Shown here: positions 51,273 through 59,981 of the stretch, one piece after another
Numbering within the stretch: position 1 is the first letter of the stretch
How the letters are laid out: the number at the start of each line of letters is the position of its first letter
From: Treponema denticola
Lineage (GTDB): Bacteria; Spirochaetota; Spirochaetia; Treponematales; Treponemataceae
DNA: 64,000 nt
Assembly: GCF_024400535.1 (NCBI RefSeq)
Contig: NZ_CP038800.1
Location: forward strand, 1,612,001 to 1,676,000
Direction of reading: 5' to 3'
Position numbers and translations under genes: made by a program
The notes under the pieces: model-generated
What the model was told of the DNA's origin: nothing
Databases searched by the model: none
Seen by the model: only the letters and a program-made list of their open reading frames with translations

Positions 51273-53095
51273 AATCTTTCACGCCCTCCCTTAAATATTC
51301 CAAAGCCGAAGTGATCACATTTAAGACAACGGTTCGATTCCTGACAAGCCTCTTTTTTACTCATACAGAATTCAACCCCTTCAAAGTCTTTAATTCTTTC
51401 AGAGGCTTCTCTTTCGCCAAGTTCTACCCTTCCGCAGGCAAGGCGGTCATCTATGTTAGGTATGGGAATTTCTACATCACAGCTTATAGTGTGGCTGTAG
51501 CCTAAATATTCATCTATATTTGCAGCCATAACCTTTCCGGCGGCAATAGCTTTTATAACTGTAGAAGGTCCTGAAGCACAGTCTCCGCCAGAGAATAAAC
51601 CGGGCATTCCTCTGAAACTTGCGCTGGGCATCGTAAAAAGCTTACCTCTATCAATCGGTACGCCTGAAGCTTCATAATGCTTAGTCTCAATATCCTGTCC
51701 TATTGCAACAACAAGCACTTCACACGGAATAAAAATATCCGGTTCCCCTGTAGATACAACTGAAGCACGGCCGTCCTTTATTTTAGAGATCATCTGGGGA
51801 GTAACCCAAACGCCTGCCAGTTTTCCATTCTTTACTTCAAGTTTTGAAGGAGCTTTTAGGGTCATCATTTCTACACCTTCTGCTAAAGCTCCTTCAATTT
51901 CTGCAGGGAGAGCCGTCATATCGGCTATACGTCTTCTATAAAGGCAGGTAACTTTTTCCGATTTAAGGCGTACAGCTGTGCGTACGGCATCCATAGCAAC
52001 GTTTCCGCCCCCTATTATTGCAGTTTTTTTACCTTTCAGATCCATTTTTTTATCCATTCCTACATCTCTAAGGAATTGAACGGCAGAGATAACGCCTTCG
52101 GCATCTTCTCCTTCAAGGCCTAATTTTTTGTCTGTTGAGGCTCCTATTGCTATTATAGCAGCATCATTATTCTTGATCAGCTCGTTAAGATCTATATCAA
52201 TTCCTATTTTTTTGCCGTAAACTACGTTAACCCCCGTTTCAAGGATTGCTTCTATATCTTCATCTAACCTATCTTTAGGCAGACGGTAGTTGGGTATTCC
52301 ATAGCGGAGCATACCTCCTAATTTCGGCAGCATCTCATATACCGTTGTTTGATGCCCCATAAGCTGCAAATAATAAGCAGCCGTAAGCCCTGCAGGACCG
52401 CCTCCGACTATGGCTATTTTTTTCCCTGTAGATGCGGCACTTGGAGGAGGAGGAACTTTTCCGGCAAATTCTACAGCAACTCTTTTTAAACCGCGTATAT
52501 TTATGGCACTATCTACCATATTTCTACGGCACCTATGTTCACAAGGATGTTCGCATATAAAAGCACATGTAGAAGGAAAAGGATTGTCTTTTCTTATTAA
52601 ACGAACTGCATCGGCATACCTTTCATCTCTAACAAGAGCAATATAACCAGGTATATCCACATTTGCAGGACAAAGAGCAACACAGGGTACGGGTTGAGTT
52701 GTTATACAGCCGCATCTTCCGTTTTTTATATGTTCTTCAAAGTCATCACGGCAATAGATTATACTTTTATAAACCATATCTGCAGCTTCATAGCCCAGTG
52801 CGCAATCTGCAGTTTCCCTTATCGATTTTGCCGTCTCTTCAATAAGGGTAAGCGTTTCCATCGTGGAATTTCCGTTTAAAACGTCAGTCAAAATATGTTT
52901 TAACTGTAAAAGACCTACCCGGCAGGGAACACATTTTCCGCAAGTTTGGGCATGGCACATTTCAATAAAAGCTCGTGTTATGTAAACTGGACACAGTCCG
53001 GGCGGACTGGCTTCAATCCTATGCTGAAGATTTTTATATAGCTCTTCAATTATAATTTGAGACCTATTTTGTGAAAATATCTCAAGTCTACTCAT
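51266..53095 (-). CDS. NuoF C-terminal/GltD fusion flavoprotein, hydrogenase partner
   Basis: 609 residues from ATG 53095 (AAGGAG lies 7 nt upstream; a further in-frame ATG at 53101 is only 1 nt from that site). Residues about 30-130 carry the NuoF-type 4Fe-4S segment (HAQTCGKCVPCRVGLLQL). The rest is a GltD-like oxidoreductase: CVALCPANVDIPGY, CEHPCEHRCRRNMVD, FAD site IVGGGPAGLTAAYYL, NAD(P) site AIIGGGNVAMDAVRTA, GGDCASGPSTVI, and a terminal CQESNRCLKC. It would pass electrons between NAD(P)H and the hydrogenase. The FMN/NADH domain of NuoF/HydB is missing, and GltD replaces it. Confidence 0.85.
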   Translation of the reverse strand: MSRLEIFSQNRSQIIIEELYKNLQHRIEASPPGLCPVYITRAFIEMCHAQTCGKCVPCRVGLLQLKHILTDVLNGNSTMETLTLIEETAKSIRETADCALGYEAADMVYKSIIYCRDDFEEHIKNGRCGCITTQPVPCVALCPANVDIPGYIALVRDERYADAVRLIRKDNPFPSTCAFICEHPCEHRCRRNMVDSAINIRGLKRVAVEFAGKVPPPPSAASTGKKIAIVGGGPAGLTAAYYLQLMGHQTTVYEMLPKLGGMLRYGIPNYRLPKDRLDEDIEAILETGVNVVYGKKIGIDIDLNELIKNNDAAIIAIGASTDKKLGLEGEDAEGVISAVQFLRDVGMDKKMDLKGKKTAIIGGGNVAMDAVRTAVRLKSEKVTCLYRRRIADMTALPAEIEGALAEGVEMMTLKAPSKLEVKNGKLAGVWVTPQMISKIKDGRASVVSTGEPDIFIPCEVLVVAIGQDIETKHYEASGVPIDRGKLFTMPSASFRGMPGLFSGGDCASGPSTVIKAIAAGKVMAANIDEYLGYSHTISCDVEIPIPNIDDRLACGRVELGEREASERIKDFEGVEFCMSKKEACQESNRCLKCDHFGFGIFKGGRERLW

Positions 53096-53230
53096 TTGCA
53101 TACTCCTTATGTAATATATATTAACCTAAGTTAAATCCACTTATACCTTTAAATTGTACAATATGTTTATTAAAATAGCAAGGATTTTATTTTAAATGTC
53201 ACAAAAAATAAATATTTTTCAAAAAAATGC

Positions 53231-53258
53231 TAAAGTTTTAGATAAGCCCTGCCGAATA
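53231..53258 (+). promoter_or_regulatory. Sigma-28 (FliA-type) promoter of the first flagellin gene
   Basis: TAAAGTTT, 12 nt, GCCGAATA, matching the flagellar sigma-28 pattern (TAAA ... GCCGATAA). The leader to the ATG is about 70 nt and includes the hairpin at 53287. Confidence 0.8.
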
Positions 53259-53286
53259 TGGATAATGAGGGTTTTTTATCCTCAAA

Positions 53287-53306
53287 ACAAAGCAAGGATG
53301 CTTTGT
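53287..53306 (+). promoter_or_regulatory. Leader hairpin of the first flagellin gene
   Basis: ACAAAGCA and TGCTTTGT pair perfectly around the loop AGGA, 18 nt before the GGGAGG ribosome binding site. A similar hairpin with AAGGATGC-type sequence precedes the second flagellin. Confidence 0.6.
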
Positions 53307-53335
53307 AAACACATTATTCCAGGGAGGAATATCTT

Positions 53336-54196
53336 ATGATTATCAATCACAACATGAGTGCGATGTTCGCACAGAGAACGCAGGGTGTTACCAATGTACG
53401 CATCGGTAAAGACATCGAAAAACTTTCATCCGGTCTACGCATTAACCGTGCAGGCGATGACGCTTCCGGCCTTGCCGTTTCCGAGAAAATGAGAAGCCAG
53501 ATTCGAGGTTTAAACCAAGCTTCTGCAAACGCTTCAAACGGCATTAACTTTATCCAAGTAACCGAAGCTTTCTTGCAGGAAACAACCGACATCATGCAGA
53601 GAATCAGAGAGCTGGCTGTTCAGTCTTCAAACGGTATCTACTCTGCCGAAGACAGAATGCAGATTCAGGTCGAAGTTTCTCAGCTGGTTGCCGAAGTTGA
53701 CCGCATTGCAAGTTCAGCCCAATTTAACGGTATGAACATGCTTACGGGCCGCTTTGCACGCGAAACAGGTGAAAATGTTGTTACAGGTTCTATGTGGTTC
53801 CACATCGGTGCAAACATGGATCAGAGAATGCGTGTATACATTGGAACAATGTCGGCAGCAGCTCTCGGTATCCGAAATGTCGGTGATGAAAAAATCATGA
53901 CTATCGAAACAGCCGATGCCGCAAACATGAGCATCGGAACAATCGATGAAGGTCTTAAAAAGATCAACAAGCAAAGAGCCGATCTTGGTGCATATCAGAA
54001 CAGATTGGAGTTGACGGTTGTCGGTATTGATATCGCAGCTGAAAACCTCCAAGCTTCCGAGTCAAGAATCCGTGATGCAGATATGGCAAAACAAATGGTA
54101 GAATATACCAAGAACCAAATCTTGGCAAATACCGGTGTTGCAATGCTTGCTCAGGCTAATAACAATAGCCAGCTTGTAATGTCTCTTTTAAGGTAA
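53336..54196 (+). CDS. flaB: Periplasmic flagellar core filament protein FlaB
   Basis: 286 residues. Starts [16 protein letters not shown] and has the conserved flagellin N domain ([30 protein letters not shown]) and C domain ([41 protein letters not shown]). The middle variable domain is short, as in spirochaete FlaB. Forms the core of the periplasmic flagella. By position relative to fliD it may be FlaB1. Ribosome binding site GGGAGG lies 9 nt before the ATG. Confidence 0.96.
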   Translation: MIINHNMSAMFAQRTQGVTNVRIGKDIEKLSSGLRINRAGDDASGLAVSEKMRSQIRGLNQASANASNGINFIQVTEAFLQETTDIMQRIRELAVQSSNGIYSAEDRMQIQVEVSQLVAEVDRIASSAQFNGMNMLTGRFARETGENVVTGSMWFHIGANMDQRMRVYIGTMSAAALGIRNVGDEKIMTIETADAANMSIGTIDEGLKKINKQRADLGAYQNRLELTVVGIDIAAENLQASESRIRDADMAKQMVEYTKNQILANTGVAMLAQANNNSQLVMSLLR

Positions 54197-54246
54197 CAAA
54201 TTTGTAAAATACTCTTGTATTTTTTTTATTATAAGAGTATAATGTG

Positions 54247-54280
54247 TTAAGCGTGCAGGGGCTTTCCCCTACACGCTTAA
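54247..54280 (+). terminator. Strong hairpin after the first flaB
   Basis: TTAAGCGTG pairs with CACGCTTAA and, after a one-base internal mismatch, AGGGG with CCCCT; loop CTTT. No T-run follows, so it may be a terminator or a stability structure. A weaker T-rich inverted repeat (ATACTCTT/AAGAGTAT) lies just upstream. Confidence 0.65.
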
Positions 54281-54333
54281 GTGATCTTTGAAAAAATGCC
54301 CTTGATGGGCGGCCCTTATGAAGCCCTGTACCG

Positions 54334-54455
54334 CAGTATTATTAGCAGTTTGAATAAAATTGTTAATAATACTGTGTTTATAATTTACATAAAAGGCGCA
54401 AAATTTTATGCAAAATTATAAAATACAGGAGTATTTTTCAGCAAAGGATGCTGAA
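54334..54455 (+). promoter_or_regulatory. Leader inverted repeats of the second flagellin
   Basis: CAGTATTATTA (54334-54344) pairs with TAATAATACTG (54364-54374), a perfect 11-bp inverted repeat around 19 nt. Further on, TTCAGC (54437-54442) pairs with GCTGAA (54450-54455) around AAAGGAT, the equivalent of the hairpin before the first flaB. No sigma-28 promoter was found in this interval, so transcription may come from upstream or from another sigma factor. Confidence 0.5.
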
Positions 54456-54479
54456 CTATAGGACTTCAGGGAGGGTCAT

Positions 54480-55337
54480 ATGATTATTAATCACAATATG
54501 AGTGCAATGTTTGCACAGAGACAGGGAGGAGTCAACGAACTTCATCTCGCAAAAAACATCGAAAAGCTTTCCAGTGCGGAAAGAATCAACCGTGCAGGTG
54601 ATGATGCTTCCGGTTTAGCCGTATCCGAAAAGATGCGCAGCCAAATCAGAGGTTTAAACCAAGCCGGACAGAACATTCAAAACGGTGTTTCTTTCATTCA
54701 AGCAACTGAAGGTTACTTAGGTGAAACGACAGATATAATACAGAGATTAAGAGAGTTGGCTATACAGGCCTCTAACGGCATTTATTCCGCCGAAGACAGG
54801 ATGCAGATTCAAGTTGAAGTTTCACAGCTTGTTGATGAAGTAGACAGAATCGCAAGCCATGCTCAGTTTAACGGAATGAATATCCTAACAGGCCGTTTCG
54901 CTCAAGATTCCGTATCGGGACCTATGCAGCTCCATGTCGGTGCAAATATGGATCAAAGAGAAAAGATCTATATAGGAACAATGACAGCTACAGCACTCGG
55001 TATTATAGGAGCACAGCAAGGCGGAGAAGATGCAATGATTTCAATGTCTTCAGTAGACGGCGCAAACATGGCATTGGGAACCCTTGATAATGCTCTTAAA
55101 CAGATTAACAAGCAGCGTGCAGACCTAGGTGCATATCAAAATAGGTTTGAAATGGCATATAACGGCATCGCAATTGCCGCCGAAAATATGCAGGCTGCCG
55201 AATCAAGAGTCCGAGATGCAGATATGGCTAAAGAAATTGTAGACTATACAAAGAACCAGATCTTGATCCAGTCAGGAACTGCTATGTTGGCACAGGCCAA
55301 TGCACAACCCCAGAGCGTTGTTAGGCTTCTTCAATAA
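54480..55337 (+). CDS. flaB: Periplasmic flagellar core filament protein FlaB (second copy)
   Basis: 285 residues, a paralogue of the first FlaB with the same N- and C-domain signatures ([34 protein letters not shown]). It differs mainly in the central domain and has LSSAERI where the first has LSSGLRI. It probably co-assembles in the core of the filament, perhaps as FlaB3. Ribosome binding site GGGAGG lies 6 nt before the ATG. A terminator follows at 55419. Confidence 0.96.
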   Translation: MIINHNMSAMFAQRQGGVNELHLAKNIEKLSSAERINRAGDDASGLAVSEKMRSQIRGLNQAGQNIQNGVSFIQATEGYLGETTDIIQRLRELAIQASNGIYSAEDRMQIQVEVSQLVDEVDRIASHAQFNGMNILTGRFAQDSVSGPMQLHVGANMDQREKIYIGTMTATALGIIGAQQGGEDAMISMSSVDGANMALGTLDNALKQINKQRADLGAYQNRFEMAYNGIAIAAENMQAAESRVRDADMAKEIVDYTKNQILIQSGTAMLAQANAQPQSVVRLLQ

Positions 55338-55418
55338 CAAAGCAGATCTTATAAAGGCCGAAGATATAAGAGATAACCGGATGTCATCTCTTAAAATTAA
55401 AAGCCTTTAGAATTTTTA

Positions 55419-55455
55419 GGAAGAAAGAAGATGCGCCCTTCTTCTTCCTTTTTTT
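55419..55455 (+). terminator. Intrinsic terminator after the second flaB
   Basis: GGAAGAAAGAAG pairs with CTTCTTCTTCC (one bulged base) and is followed by seven T. Upstream, TAAGAGAT/ATCTCTTA (55367-55393) and AAAGGC/GCCTTT form nested stems. Confidence 0.75.
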
Positions 55456-55526
55456 ACTGCTAAGAGTTGATGCTGAATATATTATTGATGTCACGGATGA
55501 TGTCTATTTAAACCAAGGAGGTTTTT

Positions 55527-55898
55527 ATGAGTATAGAAATAAGCGGCATAGGGCACCAAGCAGCATTACAAACACGACGGGATACCGTAATTAACGGCTC
55601 CATGAGGGCTGCATCCGACGTAATAGCACAAAAGGAAGCAGCAGAACAAACCCAAGATCAAAAAGCTCTTGCTGACCCTAATGAAATATCAAAAGCTGTT
55701 GCACAAATTCAAAAACTCTGTAATATGTGTGATAGAAAATTACAATTTAGAGTAAATAAAGACACAAACCGTATCGTTATTAAGGTAATTGACACAAATA
55801 CCGACAAGGTAATAAGGGAAATTCCATCAGAAGAAATACAAAGACTGCAAGCAAGAATAAGAGAAACCGTCGGCCTTTTATTTGATGAAAACATTTAG
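55527..55898 (+). CDS. flaG: FlaG family flagellar protein
   Basis: 123 residues. The C-terminal half matches FlaG: LQFRVNKDTNRIVIKVIDTNTDKVIREIPSEE. The N-terminal 60 residues are glutamine/alanine rich. FlaG proteins affect flagellar filament length in other bacteria. Ribosome binding site AAGGAGG lies 7 nt before the ATG; it lies directly before fliD, as commonly seen. Confidence 0.9.
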   Translation: MSIEISGIGHQAALQTRRDTVINGSMRAASDVIAQKEAAEQTQDQKALADPNEISKAVAQIQKLCNMCDRKLQFRVNKDTNRIVIKVIDTNTDKVIREIPSEEIQRLQARIRETVGLLFDENI

Positions 55899-55939
55899 TC
55901 GGAATTTTCCCTGGACTGTTTTAAAATATAGGGGTTTAG

Positions 55940-57910
55940 ATGTCCGATTTAAGTATACCCGGAGTCAACAGTACATACGAAAAGCTCGTTGAAGCTTTAA
56001 TGAAAAAAGAAAGAATTCCTCGAGATAGAGAAGCAGAAAAGCTTGAAAACCTGAAATTGCAGGACGATTCATGGCGGCAAATTAATAAATTCTCACTTGA
56101 AGTACGTAATGCCGCAAGAGATTTATATTCCTTTAATAGTCCATTCGTAGAAAAAATAGCAGAATCATCTAATGAAAGATCCTTTACAGCTGTTGCATCA
56201 AGAGGAGCCAAGGATCAAAACGTAAAACTCAATATAGTTCAAATTGCAGAAGCCGATAAATTTTTAACAAAAGAAATAAATAAAGATATTGAAATAAAAA
56301 AGGGTAAATACACATTTAAAGTAGGAGAAAAAAGCATTTCAGTAAATTGGAAGGGCGGTAAGTATAAGGGTTTTATAGATCTTGTAAATTCCAAAGCAAA
56401 AGATATATTAAACATAAGCGAAATAAAAGTAAAGCCTGACACTAAATCCCTTTTATTTTCATCAAATATAACCGGAGAAAAAAACAGGCTGGAATTTGCA
56501 GATGATGCCTTATCCATGGCCCTTGAAATGGAGCTTGTTAAGAAAAACAATTCATCCGCTATAAAAACTTCTGTTAATAGTCTTGAAACAAGTCCCGAAT
56601 CTTCTCAAAAAATAGATTTTTCAGAACATGTAAAGGCTAAAGACCAATACATAATGGAACTTACAATCTCTGTCAAAGATCCGGCAAAACCTCAGTCTCT
56701 AAAAACCGAAGAAAAAAACGGTAAAATTTATGAACAAATCGGCTCCATATCTTATAAGGGTATAGTAATACAAAATGAAGCATCTCAAGACGGTTTAAAT
56801 AAAGCTGAAATCAAAAGCTCTTCAGTAGGCTCATCTTCTAAAGTAGATATGAATATCTTATCGCTGGAATCTACACGCGGAGTTTTTATTCCACTACCCT
56901 CTCTTTCTGAAAATGCAGAAACTCAGACAATTACAATTCCTTTGGCTGAATATGGGGATGTAAAAGCATTATCAATCAATAATAATAACTCAAATAAGAC
57001 TATTTTTGTTGAAAATATTAAAATATTAGACCCAAAGGCAGCCGGAGAATGTACTCCTGTAAACCCCGTTTCAACAGCTCAGGATGCAATAGTTAATTTT
57101 GAAGGTATTCAAATTAAAAGAGACAAAAATGATATAGACGACTTAATACCCGGAGTAACCATTCATGCTCATGAATCTTCGGAAAAACAGGAAAAACTTA
57201 CCATAAAGCCGGATGTAGAGGCCGTCAAAAATGCCATTATTGAGCTTGTAGCAAAATATAACCGTGTTTTTGCTCAAATAAATATATTAACACAAAATAA
57301 GCCCGAAATAATAGAAGAGCTAACCTACCTTTCTGAAACAGAAGTCGAAGATGCTCAAAAAAAGCTTGGCTTAATGTATGCAAATTCTACATTAACATCT
57401 TTAAAATCTAATTTAAGACAAACAATAAACATGCCTTACAAGCCTTATGATGATTCTAAAATTTTTATGCTGGCTCAGTTGGGCATCTCTACAAAGTCTG
57501 ACTCATCAAGCGGAATAGATATGTCCCGGCTGAGAGGCTATTTGGAAATCGATGAAAAAAAACTTGATGAAGCTTTAAACAACAACATGGAAGAGGTTAA
57601 GCTTTTTTTCGGTTTCGATTCGGATGGAGATATATTAATAGACTCTGGACTTGCTCATGCAATGTATGAATACATAAACCCATATACACAAAGAGGCGGT
57701 ATTTTCGGTATACAAACAGACTCTCTCAAACAAAAAATGGACTCTTCGCAAAAAAGAATAGAAAACTATGATAAAAAACTGGCCGAAAAAGAGCAGTCGC
57801 TTAAAAAAAAATACGGCGTAATGGATGGGACTTTAAAAAGTTTACAAAAACAATCTCAAACAATGAAGAATTTTACGGATTCTCTAAAAAAAAGTAATAA
57901 GGATGAATAA
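55940..57910 (+). CDS. fliD: Flagellar hook-associated protein 2 (filament cap)
   Basis: 656 residues. N-terminal FliD_N (MSDLSIPGVNSTYEKLVEALM, EKLENLKLQDDSWRQINK) and C-terminal FliD_C (NAIIELVAKYNRVFAQINI, LRGYLEIDEKKLDEAL, ending in a coiled coil at about 605-655). The cap protein folds flagellin at the filament tip; here in the periplasm. The stop is immediately followed by the ATG of the next gene, whose ribosome binding site is inside fliD. Confidence 0.95.
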   Translation: MSDLSIPGVNSTYEKLVEALMKKERIPRDREAEKLENLKLQDDSWRQINKFSLEVRNAARDLYSFNSPFVEKIAESSNERSFTAVASRGAKDQNVKLNIVQIAEADKFLTKEINKDIEIKKGKYTFKVGEKSISVNWKGGKYKGFIDLVNSKAKDILNISEIKVKPDTKSLLFSSNITGEKNRLEFADDALSMALEMELVKKNNSSAIKTSVNSLETSPESSQKIDFSEHVKAKDQYIMELTISVKDPAKPQSLKTEEKNGKIYEQIGSISYKGIVIQNEASQDGLNKAEIKSSSVGSSSKVDMNILSLESTRGVFIPLPSLSENAETQTITIPLAEYGDVKALSINNNNSNKTIFVENIKILDPKAAGECTPVNPVSTAQDAIVNFEGIQIKRDKNDIDDLIPGVTIHAHESSEKQEKLTIKPDVEAVKNAIIELVAKYNRVFAQINILTQNKPEIIEELTYLSETEVEDAQKKLGLMYANSTLTSLKSNLRQTINMPYKPYDDSKIFMLAQLGISTKSDSSSGIDMSRLRGYLEIDEKKLDEALNNNMEEVKLFFGFDSDGDILIDSGLAHAMYEYINPYTQRGGIFGIQTDSLKQKMDSSQKRIENYDKKLAEKEQSLKKKYGVMDGTLKSLQKQSQTMKNFTDSLKKSNKDE

Positions 57911-58501
57911 ATGAATATAAAGCTAAATGAAAAAGAACTTGACTTGAAATTCGATAATGAAATAACTATAGGAGACGTGCTTGGAAATATAGAAGCTGCA
58001 TGCAGGGAAAAAAAGAATACCATTACTCAAGTATATGCAGACGGAAAGGCATTAACTATAAATGAACTGGATGAGCTTTTTCAAAAACCGATTCAAAACG
58101 ATCTTAATATTGAGCTTTTTACCACAAGCGGAAATGATGTAAAAGAGTTTTTAAAAGAACTTGGAAAAGAGTTTGTAAAAGATGCGGAAAAAATTGAAGG
58201 CATACCTTTACAGGTTCAAACAGGAAATAGTACTGATGTACTTAAAGTGATTGAAGAATTTTCACTGAATTTAACAAAATTTTATGAAACGGCTAAATTA
58301 TTTGATATTGCAGATATAAGCGAAGATTTTACTTTTGGGGAAAAGAAATTAAGTGAATATCAAAAAGAAATATCATCTAATTTAGATGCTATTATAAATG
58401 CAATAGAAAATACGGATACTGTAGAGATTTCGGATCTTGCAGAATATGAATTAGCACCGCTTGTAAAAGAGCTTGGAAATAGTTTATTATCAATAAGCTA
58501 A
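57911..58501 (+). CDS. Protein of unknown function in the flagellin operon
   Basis: 196 residues, no signal peptide, acidic and helical. It begins MNIKLNEKELDLKFDNEITIGDVL like a ubiquitin-fold segment (first ~75 residues), then helices. A homologue sits at the same place next to fliD in other treponemes as I recall, which suggests a flagellar accessory or chaperone role; not verified. Confidence 0.7.
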   Translation: MNIKLNEKELDLKFDNEITIGDVLGNIEAACREKKNTITQVYADGKALTINELDELFQKPIQNDLNIELFTTSGNDVKEFLKELGKEFVKDAEKIEGIPLQVQTGNSTDVLKVIEEFSLNLTKFYETAKLFDIADISEDFTFGEKKLSEYQKEISSNLDAIINAIENTDTVEISDLAEYELAPLVKELGNSLLSIS

Positions 58502-58524
58502 AAACTTAACCGGAGATTTAAAGG

Positions 58525-58785
58525 ATGATTGTTTCTGAAATAAAAAATATAGAAAAAGAAGATACACACATATATTACCGGCAAAAATATGTCGGAACAG
58601 CAGTTTATACGATATTGGGAAAAGAACAAAAAGGGAAAGTGGAATTTTTTGTAGAGCATAAACCTACAGGTGAAACTGAAATACAGGTACAGATGATAGA
58701 CAAGATAGATTATCCTCTATTGCAAATAATGATGGAATTAAAAGCCTGTGTTCGCCGTTTGATTGACATGAGGAAATTACCTTAA
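58525..58785 (+). CDS. Small protein of unknown function downstream of fliD
   Basis: 86 residues, rich in beta strands (DTHIYYRQKYVGTAVYTIL; KVEFFVEHKPTGETEIQVQM) with a terminal helix (MMELKACVRRLIDMRKLP). No family recognised. 23 nt after the preceding gene, 8 nt before tsaE. Confidence 0.7.
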   Translation: MIVSEIKNIEKEDTHIYYRQKYVGTAVYTILGKEQKGKVEFFVEHKPTGETEIQVQMIDKIDYPLLQIMMELKACVRRLIDMRKLP

Positions 58786-58793
58786 TAGAGAAC

Positions 58794-59222
58794 ATGGAAT
58801 TTATAGTAAAAACGGAAGCCGAAACCATCGAGCTTGGAAAAAAAATAGGAAGATGCTTAAAAAAAGGAGATATTATAGCTCTTGACGGTACATTAGCGGC
58901 CGGTAAGACATACCTTACAAAAGGCATCGCTCTGGGCTTAGGAATTAAAGAAGATGTTACGAGCCCCACATTTACTTTAATATCAGAATACTCGGGACGG
59001 CTTCATTTATATCATATGGATGTTTACAGGCTTGACAGCGTTGAAGAGTTTTTAGATTTGGGTACTGAAGAAATGTTATACGGAGAAGGAGTCTGTGTTA
59101 TTGAGTGGAGTGAAAAAGTAAAATCCGTATTACCTTCAAATACGATTTATATAAACATAATCGTAAATGAAGACAATTCACGAAAAATTATAATAAATAG
59201 CAATTATTTTAAAATAATTTAA
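58794..59222 (+). CDS. tsaE: tRNA threonylcarbamoyladenosine ATPase TsaE
   Basis: 142 residues. Walker A appears as GTLAAGKTYLTKG, then SPTFTLISEY and HMDVYRL, the TsaE signature. Works with TsaB and TsaD in making t6A37 of ANN-decoding tRNAs, including the tRNA-Thr in this window. Followed by tsaB after 75 nt. Confidence 0.93.
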   Translation: MEFIVKTEAETIELGKKIGRCLKKGDIIALDGTLAAGKTYLTKGIALGLGIKEDVTSPTFTLISEYSGRLHLYHMDVYRLDSVEEFLDLGTEEMLYGEGVCVIEWSEKVKSVLPSNTIYINIIVNEDNSRKIIINSNYFKII

Positions 59223-59297
59223 AATTTATCCTTGTCATATCAGCATTAGTTCAGTATAATGTAAGAAGCGGTTTATTATTGGGGACTACGGAGACTT

Positions 59298-59954
59298 ATG
59301 AATATAGTTTGTATTGATACAAGTTGGAAATCTATTTCAATTACAGCCCAAGGCGAATTAGGCGTGTTTACCTCAATTTTTACACCGGTTCGAGCAAGGC
59401 ATTCATCTATTTTGATTCCTGCAATAGAAACAGCAGTAAAAGAAGCAGGCTTTTCCATAAATGAAACAGAGGTTATTGTATGCCCTCAAGGACCGGGAGG
59501 CTTTACAGGCCTAAGGCTTGCCTACTCCACTGCAAAAGCAATTCAATTAAAAACTAATGCCGAATTTTATTGTATCCCCGTATTGGAAGCTATCTGCTCC
59601 AAATATGCAGGAAAAGGACAATTTTTATCTATCATCGATGCAAAAAGAGATTGTTTTTATGTTCAGCTGTTTGAAGACAAAATCCCGTCTTCTCAAGCTC
59701 TCGATATATCTGCAGAAAAGACCATTCAACTAATAAATAAAAATAAAAACACCCTAATTTGCGGATTTGGAACCGATAAATTTAAAGAAAGCATCATACA
59801 GTTGATTGAAGAGGATAAATTCACTTTTATAGAAATTGATCCGGAGATTATATCAAAATTAATGCTTGATTGTTTTATATCGGGCAAAAACCATATAAAG
59901 GTAGAGGATTGGGACGGCCCTGTTTATGTGAGAAAAAGTGATGCAGAGTATTGA
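59298..59954 (+). CDS. tsaB: tRNA threonylcarbamoyladenosine protein TsaB
   Basis: 218 residues. ASKHA-type N-terminus (IVCIDTSWKSISI) and the conserved RARHSSILIPAIETAV and CPQGPGGFTGLRLAYSTAKAI segments. Scaffold for TsaD and TsaE. Ribosome binding site CGGAG lies 5 nt before the ATG; a TATAAT-like -10 is near 59256. Confidence 0.92.
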   Translation: MNIVCIDTSWKSISITAQGELGVFTSIFTPVRARHSSILIPAIETAVKEAGFSINETEVIVCPQGPGGFTGLRLAYSTAKAIQLKTNAEFYCIPVLEAICSKYAGKGQFLSIIDAKRDCFYVQLFEDKIPSSQALDISAEKTIQLINKNKNTLICGFGTDKFKESIIQLIEEDKFTFIEIDPEIISKLMLDCFISGKNHIKVEDWDGPVYVRKSDAEY

Positions 59955-59981
59955 TTATAACGGATTAAAGGAGGCAGGATT

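Noticed and set aside
51266-53095. Frameshifted fusion of two separate genes (NuoF fragment and GltD)
   Set aside because: The frame is uninterrupted, the linker is normal and related hydrogenase partners are known as such fusions, so it is read as one designed protein.
53714-54052. 112-codon open frame antisense to the first flaB (and similar antisense frames in aspS, alaS, the DEAH helicase and the hydrogenase genes)
   Set aside because: These frames lie within well-supported genes on the other strand, have no ribosome binding site and encode no recognisable protein; they follow from codon bias of the sense gene.
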